NCBI RefSeq assembly: GCF_005239225.2
Contig: NC_133292.1
Span: 11,495,965-11,559,964, forward strand
DNA length: 64,000 nucleotides
Source of the DNA: Populus alba
Taxonomy: Eukaryota > Streptophyta > Magnoliopsida > Malpighiales > Salicaceae
Direction of reading: 5' to 3'
The notes below the pieces were generated by a model. The model was not told the origin of the DNA. It worked only from the letters and a program-made list of their open reading frames with translations, and did no database searches. The translations under genes and the position numbers were made by a program. Positions 32,911 through 44,658 of this stretch are shown piece after piece (position 1 is the first letter of the stretch; each line of letters begins with the position of its first letter).

Positions 32911-35590
32911 TGTAAAGCCACAGAGATTCTGTGCTGAGAGAGTTATATTTATAAGTAATATGCAAGTATAGTTACAGTAGGAAACAATAAATGAATAATG
33001 TAAATCTATCTGGCTATATTATCTCCTACAATTATGGATAGTGATGTGCTGTATCACATCCCTTATCATCCCCTTGCAAGTTGAGTGTGGGATTAATACG
33101 AACACGAAGCTTGGAGTGAAAGAATGTGAACAATGGCTGAGAGAGGTTTTTTGTAAAAATGTCAACAATTTGCAGTTTGGATGGCACAAATTTAGGCTGA
33201 ATGGTCCCTGATGCTGCTAGCTCACGAATGAAGTGATAGTTAAGAGCGATGTGTGAGACTGGATTGAGAGTAAGGAACAATGCACTTTTGTTATCACAGA
33301 GGAGTAATGGTTGGTGTGATAAGAAAACATTGAGATCACAAAGAAGATGAGTTAGCCATACAACTTCAGAAGTCATGTGAGCCAAGGCACGATACTCATA
33401 TTCATAACTTGAACGAGAAACAGTGGGTTATTTCTTAGCACTCTATGATATGAGATTGTCACCCAGAAAGATTGCATAACCAGAGGTGAAGTGACGGGTG
33501 TCAAGGCAACCGACTCAATAAGTGTCAGGGTAAGACCAGTTGATGACGAAAGAGAGAAGGAGAGACCATAGTGAAGAGTGCCTTTAACATACTGAAGGAT
33601 GCGTTTGAGGGCTTGGAAATGGGGCACTATAGGGGATTGCATATGCTGACTTTCATAATTTACAACATACATTAGATCAGGATTGGTGATCGTTAAATAT
33701 TGCAGAGCACCCACTATGGAACGAAACAACGTGGGATCATGGGAGGCATCACCATCGCTGGACAATTATTGTGAAACAACCATGGGAGTTGGCATTGCTT
33801 TGCATTCTAGAAGCTGAGCACAAGCAAGAATATCATAGGCATATTTTGCTTGACTCAGGAATAGGCCATTTGCAGAGGAGGAAACCTCAAAGCCTAGGAA
33901 ATAATTCAATGTGCCTAAGTCTTTCGTGGCAAACTCACGATGAAATTGTTGAATGAAATGCTGGAGGAAGGGAATATTGTTGCCAGTAAAAGCAATGTCA
34001 TCAACGTAGAGCAAGAGTTAAAGCATGATGTTGGAGCGACCATAGACAAAGAGAGAGGGGTCTGCAGTGCTGCATGTGAAACCAAGTTATAGTAGAAAAA
34101 AACTGAATCAATGAAACCAAGCTCTAGGGGCTTGCTTCAAGCCATATAGAGCCCGTTTTAACTTACAGACATGATGATGAAATCATGGATTAGCATAGCC
34201 GGGGAATTGCTGTATATAGACAATTTCATTTAACAGACCATTAAGGAAGGCGTTTTTGACATCTAGCTGGTGGAGAGGCTAGTGAAAAAAGATTGCAAGT
34301 GAGAGCACAAGGCACACAGTAGAGGCCTTAAAAACAAGGCTGAAGGTGCTATGAAAATCCAAACCAGGAAGTTGGGAATAACCTTTAGCAATAAGGCGTG
34401 CTTTGAGATGATCAATAGTGCCATCATCTAAATATTTTACATGGAAAATCTACTTTGAACCAACAATGTTTATGTGAAGTGGACGAGGAATCAAGTCTCA
34501 TGTGTCATTAAAGGAAAGGGCATCCAGTTCTTCATTTATAGCAGTAACCCAACCGGGGTGTTTAGATGCAGATGAAAAACTTTATGGTTCCTGTTTAGTA
34601 AGCAAGGCGTGGACCAATGGTGAAGGCAGTAAGGTGTAACATATGAGTGATGTTTGGGCTTAAAGACACCAGCCTTAGCTCTAGTGATCATCAGATGAAG
34701 ATTATTAAAAGCTCCAGAAAGAAGTGCAGACTGGTCTGATGGCAAAGAATCAATATAAGTGGTTTCTGTTACAATAGGGGAAGCAACTGTTTCATTTGGA
34801 GAAACACCTGTGGCAGTAGGTTCAGAGGATAAATGCCGCACAAAATCATTGACAAGATCAGTGGTACAAGGAACACAAGATGATATAGAAGGTGCAATAG
34901 GAAGTGATGGAGAAGTTTTCCAATTTGCAGTAGAAATAGCGGTGACACAGGTTCATTAAAAGATGAACTAATTAGGGATATGGGATCACATGAAGAGGAT
35001 GTATTAGTAAATGGAAAACTAAGCTTATCAAATCGGGCATAACGAGTGATGTAAATACACTGTGTAGAAGGATCAAGACATCGAAACCCTCTGTGAGACA
35101 TGTTATAGCCAAGAAAAAAACAAGCAGTGCTACGTGGAGCAAATTTATGAGGTGCGTGATATCATAAGCAAGGAAACACACGACAACCAAAAGGATGGAA
35201 TTCAGCATACACGGGTGGCTTACCAAATAAAATCTCATAAGGAGAAAGGTTGTCAAGGATAAGTGAGGGAAACCCATTGATGGTAAAAAAAAAAAAAAAG
35301 CAGTACTAAATGTGTCAACCTACTGTGATAAAGAAACCTGAGAATGGAATAACAAGGCTAGAACAGTTTCAGTGATATGGCGATATTTACATTCAACACG
35401 ATCATTTTGGGAAGGAGTGTATGGACAAAACATTTGGTGAGGAATGCCGGAAGCATGGAGATGAGATTGGAATTGATTGCTTGTAAATTCAGCTCCCCCA
35501 TCGCTTTGAAAGGTTTTGATTTTACAGGAGAACTAAACCTTAACAAGAGTTTGACATTGCTTACAAATCATAAAAGCTTGAGATTTTAAT
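32911..35590 (-). mobile_element. Truncated Ty1-copia remnant downstream of FAR-B
   Basis: On the minus strand: a fragment of integrase (about 35546-35358), the region after it, RT with YVDDIAFTGNN (about 34010), RNase H pieces (33765-33032) and then an LTR at 32911-33058. That LTR begins TGTGATACAGC on the minus strand after a purine tract. Many stops and frameshifts divide it. The 5' LTR, gag, protease and start of integrase are missing. The same remnant follows FAR-D, so insertion and most decay came before the segmental duplication. Confidence 0.88.
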
Positions 35591-35599
35591 GTCATGGGA

Positions 35600-37298
35600 T
35601 AAAACCAAATGAACCAATTCTGGGTTATTCCCAAAAAATAACTTTTTTTTTCAAAATAAAAATAAAAAATAAAATAAAGGCTGGTAACATGAAAAAAGCA
35701 GGCTGGGGAATCAAACTGCTATTTTTAAAGGAAATTCAAGGTCTAATTGTACTCCATTATGCCAAAGAATTGAGAAAAAAAAATGCAAATTCAAGGTCAA
35801 ATTAAATGATTATTGGACGGATTTGCATAAAAATTAAGTCCAAGGACATAATTAATTTTTTAATAGGCCAATTTGATTTAATCATGGGCCAAATTGAATT
35901 TTAGAAAAATTAAAAAATAGATATTATAACCAGTTTATGATTATCCATTAGGATTTGGCTAACATGTCAAAAATCTTTTTTCAATTTTTGTTTTAGGATC
36001 TAGATGTAGACTTTAATATTTGTGGGGTGTAAAATTACACGATAAAGTACACCCTCAGGTATTAAAAATACAAGGTGTAAATATATACGATGCTAAAATT
36101 CAGACTTTAGAACGGTTATGATTTAACCCGATAAGGTAGAGACTCTCTCATGAAGAGAGATCTGCCTTGAGCCTTAGAAAAGACCAACGGATAGAAACCT
36201 AACTTAGAAAAAACAATCAAACAACAATGCAGCTTACCTTAGGTAGGTTGCACTAGGGGTGATGTGTCTTCCCCTTGCACAACCAGTCCCTTACTCATAC
36301 TCTCACAAACCATAGGTTCCTAGTGACCATAATACTAGGTGGCGACTCCTAAATATTAATCATAATTTTATGATTAAATCAAAAAACTGTTCCCAACACA
36401 CCACACCTCACACAGGAGGCACGAAAAAGAGGCTTCACCGTCGCCAAACGACGTCGCGACCCACGCAATAGGATGGCGACTCCGCTGGGGATCACCTTGT
36501 CTGGTCGGACTAAGCTTTGCTAGTTTGATTGTTTGCCTTTTTGTTGGTCTTTAATTTTAACTCATATTTTTACTACTTTAGCATGCATTTTAATTTTACG
36601 AATAAACCCAATTCTAGGTTAGGTAGGGAGTAGTGGTCTGCCTCATGACTTTCAGTCGGGGTTAAGATTTGTAAAACATCCAACTATGAGCTGAGTGTTT
36701 ACTTGGTAATGACGGTCACACTGTGCCCCAACCATTCCTTGTAAACCCCTACACTGCCTTCACGTGAGGTGGCCACTGGGCAGTTCATGGACCTTTTTAA
36801 GACCAAGTAGAAAGCCTACCCATCATGTAATGACCTAAAACCTTCCTTTAGAGCATGAACTCCCTTGTTATTCATTATGCATGGGTTTTTGGCATTCCTA
36901 CCCAATATGCATATACATACATTTGCATCCACTCACATACATTCATCCATTGTAAGTAACATACATACATGCAACATGTTGAAATATAGATCCCCAAAGA
37001 GCCTACAACACCCAACTCCAAGCAAAAAACATGGAAGGTGAAGAGCATGCTCACCGTGACACCCATTTCCAAGAAGAGCTAGAGTTTTTGAAAAAAAGCA
37101 GGGCTCGCCTCACTAGCTTATTCGAGCAAACACTTAGAAATGCTTCTAGTGAATATTCTATTAACCGACCAGCTATTTTTGTTCAGCCTCCGACAACAAC
37201 TCAACCCGAAAAAACATTAAGTGAACATGGTCAAAAACCTCCGTATAATCCAGCATTTGTGCATTTAATACCAACAGCACCTGCCCTCCAGTCATAAA
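35600..37298 (+). mobile_element. Gypsy-type fragment at the junction of the two units
   Basis: The 3' part of an LTR (about 35600-36467) is followed by a primer site (36473-36491, GGCGACTCCGCTGGGGA), a leader similar to 10980-11170, and the first 88 codons of gag (37031-37297). The start reads like the nested element's gag but with Gln where that one has a stop. The element ends abruptly where unit 2 begins. The left boundary is uncertain. It belongs to the same broad family as the nested element but is diverged. Confidence 0.8.
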
Positions 37299-37418
37299 TC
37301 CATTTGTTTTAGACTTTTCTTAATTTCCCCTCGTGTTTATGAATGACAGTTGGTACATATGGGGCCTTTGTGGTTGTTTCTATCTATTCAATTCACATAA
37401 GTGTAACTTTGGTTGCAG

Positions 37419-37914
37419 AGAAGCAGATGAGTCTCGTTTACGAGAAGTATGTGAGAGCTTTCTTGGACCTCCTACTGGGATGGCTGAATCTACATCTTCA
37501 GATACAAAAATGGTGTCTTGGGATCCTTGTGTGCTTGTAAGGCCTTTTCTCAGCATATTGTATTCTGTGATGGTTACTCTACAGTATCTCTCTTGCATGC
37601 TTTACATTTGATTACATGTTGAGCATTGTACATTCAATTGCTCTCTTCTGCTTGTGTATAGAAACTTTATGCTTCAATCCAATACTTTAACGGCATGACA
37701 AAAACTCTTTGGGGGCATTTCTCCTTGGTTTTCTCCCTTTTATTTCTTATTTTGTTTTTCTTGCCATTGTCTATTGATGTTTATAACTCTGCAGGGAATG
37801 AGAAAACACAAACTCTTAAGAGAAGATATTCTTCCTGCAATGGCATCAAACAGAAAAGTCCAACGTTTACTAAATGAGTTCATGGATCTCTTGTCTGAAT
37901 ATGGAAGTGTATAA
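37419..37914 (+). pseudogene. Gene X, unit 2 copy with an early stop
   Basis: Counterpart of gene X exons: 37419-37536 and 37795 onward, with the same splice borders. At 37912-37914 the frame hits TAA, where unit 1 reads GAA, because of a base change plus a one-base deletion. Only 39 of the 130 residues of the last exon remain and the acidic tail is lost, although its sequence persists to 38186. Whether the shortened product matters cannot be judged because the rest of the gene is not present: sequence just upstream is a gypsy fragment, so this copy is also cut off at its 5' side. Confidence 0.6.
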
Positions 37915-38186
37915 CTAACCAAAAAAACCCCGTGCTACGAACTACATCTCAACAAGCAACCAGTCAAATGAATTGTGATCCACCAATAACAGAGCAAATG
38001 GACACTGCCCCACAAGCAATAGATCATACAAACGCTGCCCAACCAGCGAAAGATCATGAGGACCCAACCCCCATTATAACTGATGAAGCAGACCATATTC
38101 CGCTGGCTATTGATGAAGTAGATTTGTGCCCGATGGTAACAGATCAAGTTATTCAGGATTCACTTGACAGAGAAGCTGGTTCTTGA

Positions 38187-40644
38187 GTTCTGCTTCTAAC
38201 CAATAGGATTAATGTTAAAGATATTAGCAGACTGACACATGCATGGCGTTGCAGAAGTGGATATGGGTGCATATATGGGTCATGATTCATCTTGTCATCC
38301 ACATTTTCCTGGTCAAACGAAGATAAAAGGTCCATGGTATTGGAGAGAAAAAAAACTCATTGTAGTGAATTGACTGGTGCATCTCTTTTAACTCTTCTTT
38401 GATGTTGTACCTGGGTATGTAACCAAAAAAATCTCATATTCAGTTAGCTAACTTTTATTTATTTATTTTGGCCACTTATAGCTTTCTGTAACCAATTTTC
38501 TTATTCCTTGTACAAGTTTAAGCATGATGTTAATTAGATCTTCATTTAGAAACTCCCATCTCTAAGATTGAAAGGATGGGCCCTCCTGTTTTCAGCTTTT
38601 ATACTTGCTTTCCTCTGCTGTTCTTGTGATGCATTTTCAGTTCACTTCTGCATGTTTGGCTGTAGCTGGTCCTGGATCACGCAGGTAGTTCATGTCCTTC
38701 CCTTCTTTCTGACGTTTTTTTCTTTCACTTTTAATTTGCTTGGAGAGATCTATGACGTCAATACTGTGTTTGAACACGGCATGGCGTTAGCATTTATGCC
38801 TTCAGCCACTGTTTTAGCTGCTACATTAGGTCTAAAATTGGCAGACAAGGGGTCGCCGATTTGTAAATTCGTGCTCTTTCGGTGGCCCTTTGAAGAATGT
38901 AAAGCAATCCGAGTGTAAAATAATCGTGTATTTGTAAGCAATTAGGGTTGATTCTTCTGGAAGAAAACGCAACCTGTTCAATTCCCCCTCAAATTTTGAG
39001 CTTTGAAGGGTGTCTTTCAAAGTCAAAATCATGTAAAGACGTGCGTACAGACGCCAATTACCCATTTCAATTTTACTTTCAATGTCAGAACATGTAGACG
39101 TGGGTCCTGTATTCATTTTTCATATCAATTTTAATATATTAAAATGAAATACCTTTTAAATTAAGTTTAAATAAATCATATTTATTTAACTTTTTATTTG
39201 GTATTCTCATAATTTTTATTTTCTAGATACTTTTTAAAAATACACCATATTGATATGAAAAATAAAAAATATATTTGAATTTTTAAATAAAAAATACTTT
39301 TAAAAAACATATCATATTATTATATTATTGAACACACAATTAGCGTGATATATCTTCCAAATCATTTTTGACGTGATCTCTAGTAAAATTCAAAATAATT
39401 AAGTCTGCTGATTATATGAAGCCCGTTGAGCCTCCAAGGGTTGTAGAGGCATGTATATAGAAAGCATGGAAATTATTTATTTTCGAACCTGTGAACTTGC
39501 TAACTACTAGTAGATGGAGAACATAAATTAGACACAGCAACCAAACGGTGCATTAATGACAAGAGTTTATTTAATAAAGTTATGTATAAGTTTCTAATAA
39601 TTAAAAAAAAGAATTGGACTGTTGAGGTTAGCTTTAACTATCTATTAAATAATGATATCTTAGGCATGGAGAAGCTCACTATAAATGGACTTCTCCATCT
39701 TCTTCAAGTCGACATGAAATCCAGGTTCACGAGAAAGATGAGACAGACTTTTAACTCATGCCCAATAAATAAATAAATAAATAACAAAAAAACAATACAG
39801 GGGTTAGGGAGACTCTGGCCAGAAAACTTGGAGTGTTTTTTTTTTTTTTTTTTGTAATGTTGTTATAGTTATTTTTTAAATTATTTTTTATTTAAAAATA
39901 TATTAAAATAATAATATTTTTATTATTTTTTAAAAATTAATTTTGACATCGGCTTATCAAAATGATTTAAAATATTAGAAAAATAATTTAAAATAAATAA
40001 ATAAATAAATAAATTTTATTTCTTTTAAAAAATATTTTTTAAATCTAAAAACAAAGTTTCTCATTCTTCGTATTGTCAGCAAAATCTTGAAATTAACGTA
40101 GCAAAGAAAAGTTCTTTCCCAATGATTAAAAAAAAAATTAGAAAAACTATAATTTTCTCTTTCATGCATGTCCAAAGAAAAAAAGACCCGAAGGAGGCTT
40201 GGGGTGGTCAATTTCTTTTCTTTTTTTCTCATTTCATGTCAACATCTTAAAATTATAGACAAAACTGGATAAACCTTTTAATCAAACATCCAAATTGAAA
40301 GGTTTAAACCTATTTTTTATCATAACCTTCTGATTAAAAAAACATAACCAGTGAACCAATCTCTCTCGTACATCTAAGATCTTAATAGACTTACAAGTGA
40401 CTGTATTTTTAAATGTTTATAGTTTTTTAATGTAATGCTATAAAATTAATTTTTAAAAATACATCAAAATAATATTATTTTATTTTAAAAAAATTATATT
40501 TTACATTAGTACAATTAAAAAAATTAAAAATAATTTTAAACAATAAAAAATATTAAATCTTCGTACGACACTTTAGTGATTGTTCACCTAGTACCATTAT
40601 TAAAGAGCAAGAGTCACATCGATGATGGCCATTGTAAACGGACC
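38187..40644. other. Gene X 3' flank and AT-rich spacer, unit 2
   Basis: Follows 877-2610 of unit 1 closely up to about 40400. It has extra AT-rich insertions near 39250-39340 and 39600-40070, the latter with a TAAA run near 39763-39784 and 39994-40011. From 40400 to 40644 the sequence does not match unit 1 and marks the deletion that removed FAR exons 1 to 5. Confidence 0.6.
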
Positions 40645-41505
40645 CAAACGCTTGAAATATAAAATGGAGTTGAAAAGAGCTAATGGGACTTTCAATTTTA
40701 TGATTGTGACTATGAACTGAAGGTTAAGGGAAGGAAAAAAAAAAAATACTGCATTCAAGTTTCTTACCAACCAAACAGGAGCGGAGCTGATAGTATTTAA
40801 TAGAAAAAACCAAAATTAATATAATAAAATAATTAAAAAAATTATCTATTTAAAATAAAAAATATTATACTATTCCAGATCAACCCTTAACCTCAGTGAC
40901 TAAGATTTCAAAGTGTTTAAAATGTTTTGCAGAGGCCGGGCCCTGCTTGCCTCCCCCTACTTCCGTCCCTGCAACCAAACTCCTTTATTGCTTTCAATCC
41001 TTCCTTTGTTTTGATATCAATAAATTAAATGTTCATACGACAGATCACCTAACTTGTACCACGTAGTATTTTTCATCAATGAGCTCAGCCTTGATAACAT
41101 TTAAGGACCATGACCAAACTGGAACTACCCCGTCCTCCTGGGCTTCAAGACCCCCTGCCCTAAACATATTGAAAAGCTGGCAGAGACCTAAACCTAATAA
41201 CATAGATACGAACTTGTTCTTGTTCGGATGTGAATTATTGAAGGCCATTTCTTTTCTTTTTTAATTTAAAGGGGGACAACACTGCAGTTCCAGACTTCCA
41301 GCCGAGGGAAATTCTTGTTTCTCATAGAATGAAATAGAATACAAACAAACAATTTCTCAAAAAAAAAAAAAAAAAGGAACCCTTCAACATATAATGATAT
41401 GGATTTTGAAAAATATAGATACTAACTTGTTCTGAAAAAGTGATATGTGCTAGATATGGATTTTGAAAAAAAAAAAAAAAAACTGACAAAATTAATGGCA
41501 TTTAG

Positions 41506-41596
41506 GGCTAGGGTGTATGGATGGCCAAACACCCATGTATTTACAAAGGCAATGGGAGAGATGTTTGTAGGACACTTGAAGGAAGATTTATCCATG
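41506..41596 (+). pseudogene. FAR-C: remaining part of exon 6
   Basis: Only the first 91 bases of the FAR-A type exon 6 remain, after the same ATTTAG acceptor: [18 protein letters not shown] with the Y/H and TK region. In FAR-A the residue before VFTK is Tyr (NTYVFTK) and here it is His, so the catalytic Tyr is also lost. Upstream, intron 5 sequence matches 23395-24249. Downstream it runs directly into copia pol at 41597. The other nine exons are absent. Confidence 0.88.
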
Positions 41597-43690
41597 CCTA
41601 CTCTTGTTCTTGCCCATCGCTCTCCGTTTAATTGTTTATTTCAACGGTCTCCTGATTATTATTTTTTGCGTATCTTTGGGTGTTTCTGTTTTTCTTTTCT
41701 GCATCCATATAATAATCATAAATTGGATTTTCGTTCCTCTCCGTGTGTGTTTTTTGGATATAGTTTCTCGCATCTTGGTTATCGATGTCTTGACATTGCA
41801 TCTCACCGTATTTATATTTCCCATCATGTCCGCTTCCATGAACATGTGTTTTCATTTGATAATTCTAAACAGATTGCAAAGGTCTCCACCAAAACCCCCA
41901 CCCCACCCGCTACTGTCACCCTCCCAAATTTGCTACACCACCCACCACCACCCACTTTCACCAGCCACCCAAACAGCCCACAACACTCCGCTCTGCCACT
42001 CCAAACAGCCACTCGACCACAGCCTCCACCCATCCCTTGGCCATCATCCCATGCTTGTTTATCTAACCCTTATGGTGCAGGTTCAGATCGTCAATTGGTC
42101 TCCTCTTCTCATGGTCTTGGGGCACTTTCTAGTCCCTCTTCTGCTTTGCCCTCCCTAGCCAGCACTCTTGCAGCTTTAGACTCTGCTTCCAGCCCCTCCT
42201 CTGCTGACAATCCTGTGCTTGAGGATGCTTTTTTATCATCCTCTCCCGCTGGTCTGCAACTTATGGTTGATTTGTCTTCTTATCAGCTGCCACAGGTCTC
42301 CTCGCTACAATCGCCTTCCCCTGCGTCTCCACCACCAGCACACAGCAGACATCCTATGACTCTTAGACCGCGGCAGCCGAAGACAGCTAGTCTGGTTGCT
42401 TCCGCTGCCACCACTTCTACCTCCACACAGGTACTGTATTCTCCCTCTTCTGAGCCTTTTTCATTCTTTGATGCTGACCGGTATGCAGTTTGGCATAATG
42501 TTATGTGTGATGAGATCGCCGCTTTACGCGAAAATCACACTTGGTATTTGGTTCCATTTTATCCTTCGATGAATGTTGTTGGTAGTAGATAGGTATATCG
42601 GATCAAACATCGTGTTGATGGTAGTATTGAGCGTTGTAAAGCGCGTCTTGTTGCTATAGGTTTTACCCAGCAGAAAGGTATTGATTATTTTGAAACCTTC
42701 AGTCCAGTTATTAAGCAGGCCACTGTTCGATTGGTTTTCTCTATCACGGTTTCGCGAAATTGGAAGATTCATCAGCTTGATATTTATAATGCTTTCCTCA
42801 ATGGTGCTCTTACTGAAGAGGTCTACATGAAACAACCTCTAGGTTTCGTTGACTCTTCTCTTCCATCTCATGTGTGCAGATTGCACAAATCATTATATGG
42901 TTTGAAACAGACACCGAGAGCATGATACACTTGTCTAAGTGATTTTTTGCTCTCCATCGATTTCCAAGCTTCCAAGGTTTACACCTCCCTGTTTATCTTA
43001 TCTGATGGTACTAATATCTTTTATCTCCTGGTGTATGTTGATGATATTCTACTCATGGGTAGCAACTCTGCTATGCTCTATCACCTTATACAGTTACTCA
43101 GCTCTGAGTTCAAGCTTCGTGACTTAGGTGTTGTTCATTACTTTCTGGGTATTGAAGTTCAGTCTACCGATATGGGTTTAATGCTGCGTCAACATAAATA
43201 TATTCTTGACATCCTCACCCGAGCTAGTATGACTTCCTGCAAACCAGTTGATACTCCAGTCTCCCTTTCGAAAGTCATTTTATTACCGGATCATTCATTC
43301 TCTGATCCTACACGATTTCATCAAATCGTGGGTGCTCTTCAATATCTTACCTTCACCCGTCCAGATATATGCTTTGATATTAACAGAGTCTGTCAGTTTA
43401 TGCATGCTCCTACAGATTCTCATTGGGTCACTGTCAAACGTATTTTAGGCTATCTTAAAGGTACAACATCTTATGGTTTTCATATCACTAGAGACTCCTC
43501 TTTTGCTCTACGTGGCTTTACAGATGGTAGTATTGATGATCGCAAGTCTACGGGCGGTTATCTTGTCTTTTTTTTGTCAGACGCCGATTTCTTGGAACTC
43601 CGACAAGCAATGCACTGTTGTTGTTATCATTACAGTTACTGCAGTGTTCTGCTACCTCTATATAAATAGGAAGGTTGGCTAAGGCACAAC
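41597..43690 (+). mobile_element. Copia pol fragment joined to FAR-C
   Basis: Starts in the C-terminal part of integrase (RIFGCFCF), then a Pro/Ser-rich linker (41880-42440), RT with YVDDILLMGS near 43034, and an RNase H beginning (DDRKSTGGY) that stops abruptly. The sequence then moves into LTR-like DNA with TATATAAATAGGA (about 43660). Two stops within RT (42590 TAG and 42922 TGA) both sit where copia proteins usually have Trp. No LTR pair and no target duplication are visible, so this is a deletion product, not a clean insertion. Confidence 0.85.
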
Positions 43691-44400
43691 TCAATACATT
43701 CCATTATTCTCAACTCAATGAATGCTTAAAAACATATGTTCTCATGTAACATGCTTGGATCCAGGGTTAGTTTTAGAGAAGAGAAGAGCTTCGTCTTCAT
43801 TAGCGTATCCTTAAAAAAGAGCTCAATGTCATGGACTTAATCTAAAAAAAAAAAACCCAATTACATGAGCTTGACCTAGAAAAATAGCTCAGCTTCCATG
43901 GATTCAGTTACATTTTAGGTTCTACTCTTATTATACCTTTAGGTATGTAAAAATCATCTAAAAACCTGATAAATTTCTATTAATATAAAAAATATTTATC
44001 TCTCATTAATACATATGCTATAGATATTTTCTCTTATTAAAATTATTAGGAAAAAAATAACACTTTAGTCCCTTCTCTCCATAAAAAGATAAGACTCGTG
44101 AGCTATAAATGCACCATAAATCTTTCAAATACTAATTTCTGAATCTTTATTCTCTATTCCATATTTATTTTTAAAAAAGATACCTACTTAAGCATAAGGG
44201 AGTCCTCAAACTCATAAAATAATATTTTTTTATTGGTATCAGTCACCGGTCACCTTGATTAAGGAGAATTGATCAGATTCTCAGATCCAAGAGATTAACT
44301 AATTATCCAAGATATAAACTTTACTCCTAAGCTACATGAAATTTTGGGCATCATCGCTTTCTTTACCTTTGATTATAACTTGGATGATTATATCTTTCTT
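43691..44400. other. Spacer before FAR debris, unit 2
   Basis: 43720-43930 matches 25733-25950. Then about 400 bp (43930-44330) is not in unit 1 at this place. The last part, with GAGATTAACTAATTAT, resembles 27727-27790, so debris leaders have been shuffled. No gene is seen. Confidence 0.5.
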
Positions 44401-44560
44401 TACCTTTGATTACAACATGGATGATTATATCTTTTCTTACAATGATCAATGCAGTTTTTATGGAGAAGACATTAATGGTGCAACCAAATGTGAAGAAGAT
44501 GCATGTACCTTCTTTTAAGAGCTCCTGATGCCAAGTCTGCTACGCAACGCTTGCAAATTA
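44401..44560 (+). pseudogene. FAR debris 1 in unit 2: exon 2 remnant
   Basis: Same exon 2 remnant as 26008-26105, starting after AATGCAG at 44455 and with the same frame break. A 35-bp stretch just upstream (CTTTACCTTTGATTA-AACWTGGATG) is present twice. Confidence 0.75.
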
Positions 44561-44658
44561 AATGTGGTATATATAATACTCGTGAGGCAATAACAAGCAA
44601 GTAAAAAACACAGAAAGGAAATTTAATTTGAGACCGTATGAAATTAAGTAAAGGACCC

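Larger units (their letters stand above)
1..35595. repeat. Segmental duplication, unit 1
   Basis: Left copy of a tandem duplication. Matching blocks read by eye are 1-1870 with 37311-39170, 2040-2610 with 39380-40400, 23395-24345 with 40645-41596, 25733-28400 with 43720-49760 (interrupted), 28400-32900 with 49760-61720 (interrupted by the LINE), and 32900-35110 with 61720-64000. Unit-specific insertions are the deleted copia at 2620, the solo LTR at 4898, the copia/gypsy nest at 7060-21880 and the solo LTR at 22813. Between FAR-B and FAR-D the two copies differ by only scattered bases, so the duplication is recent. Confidence 0.9.
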
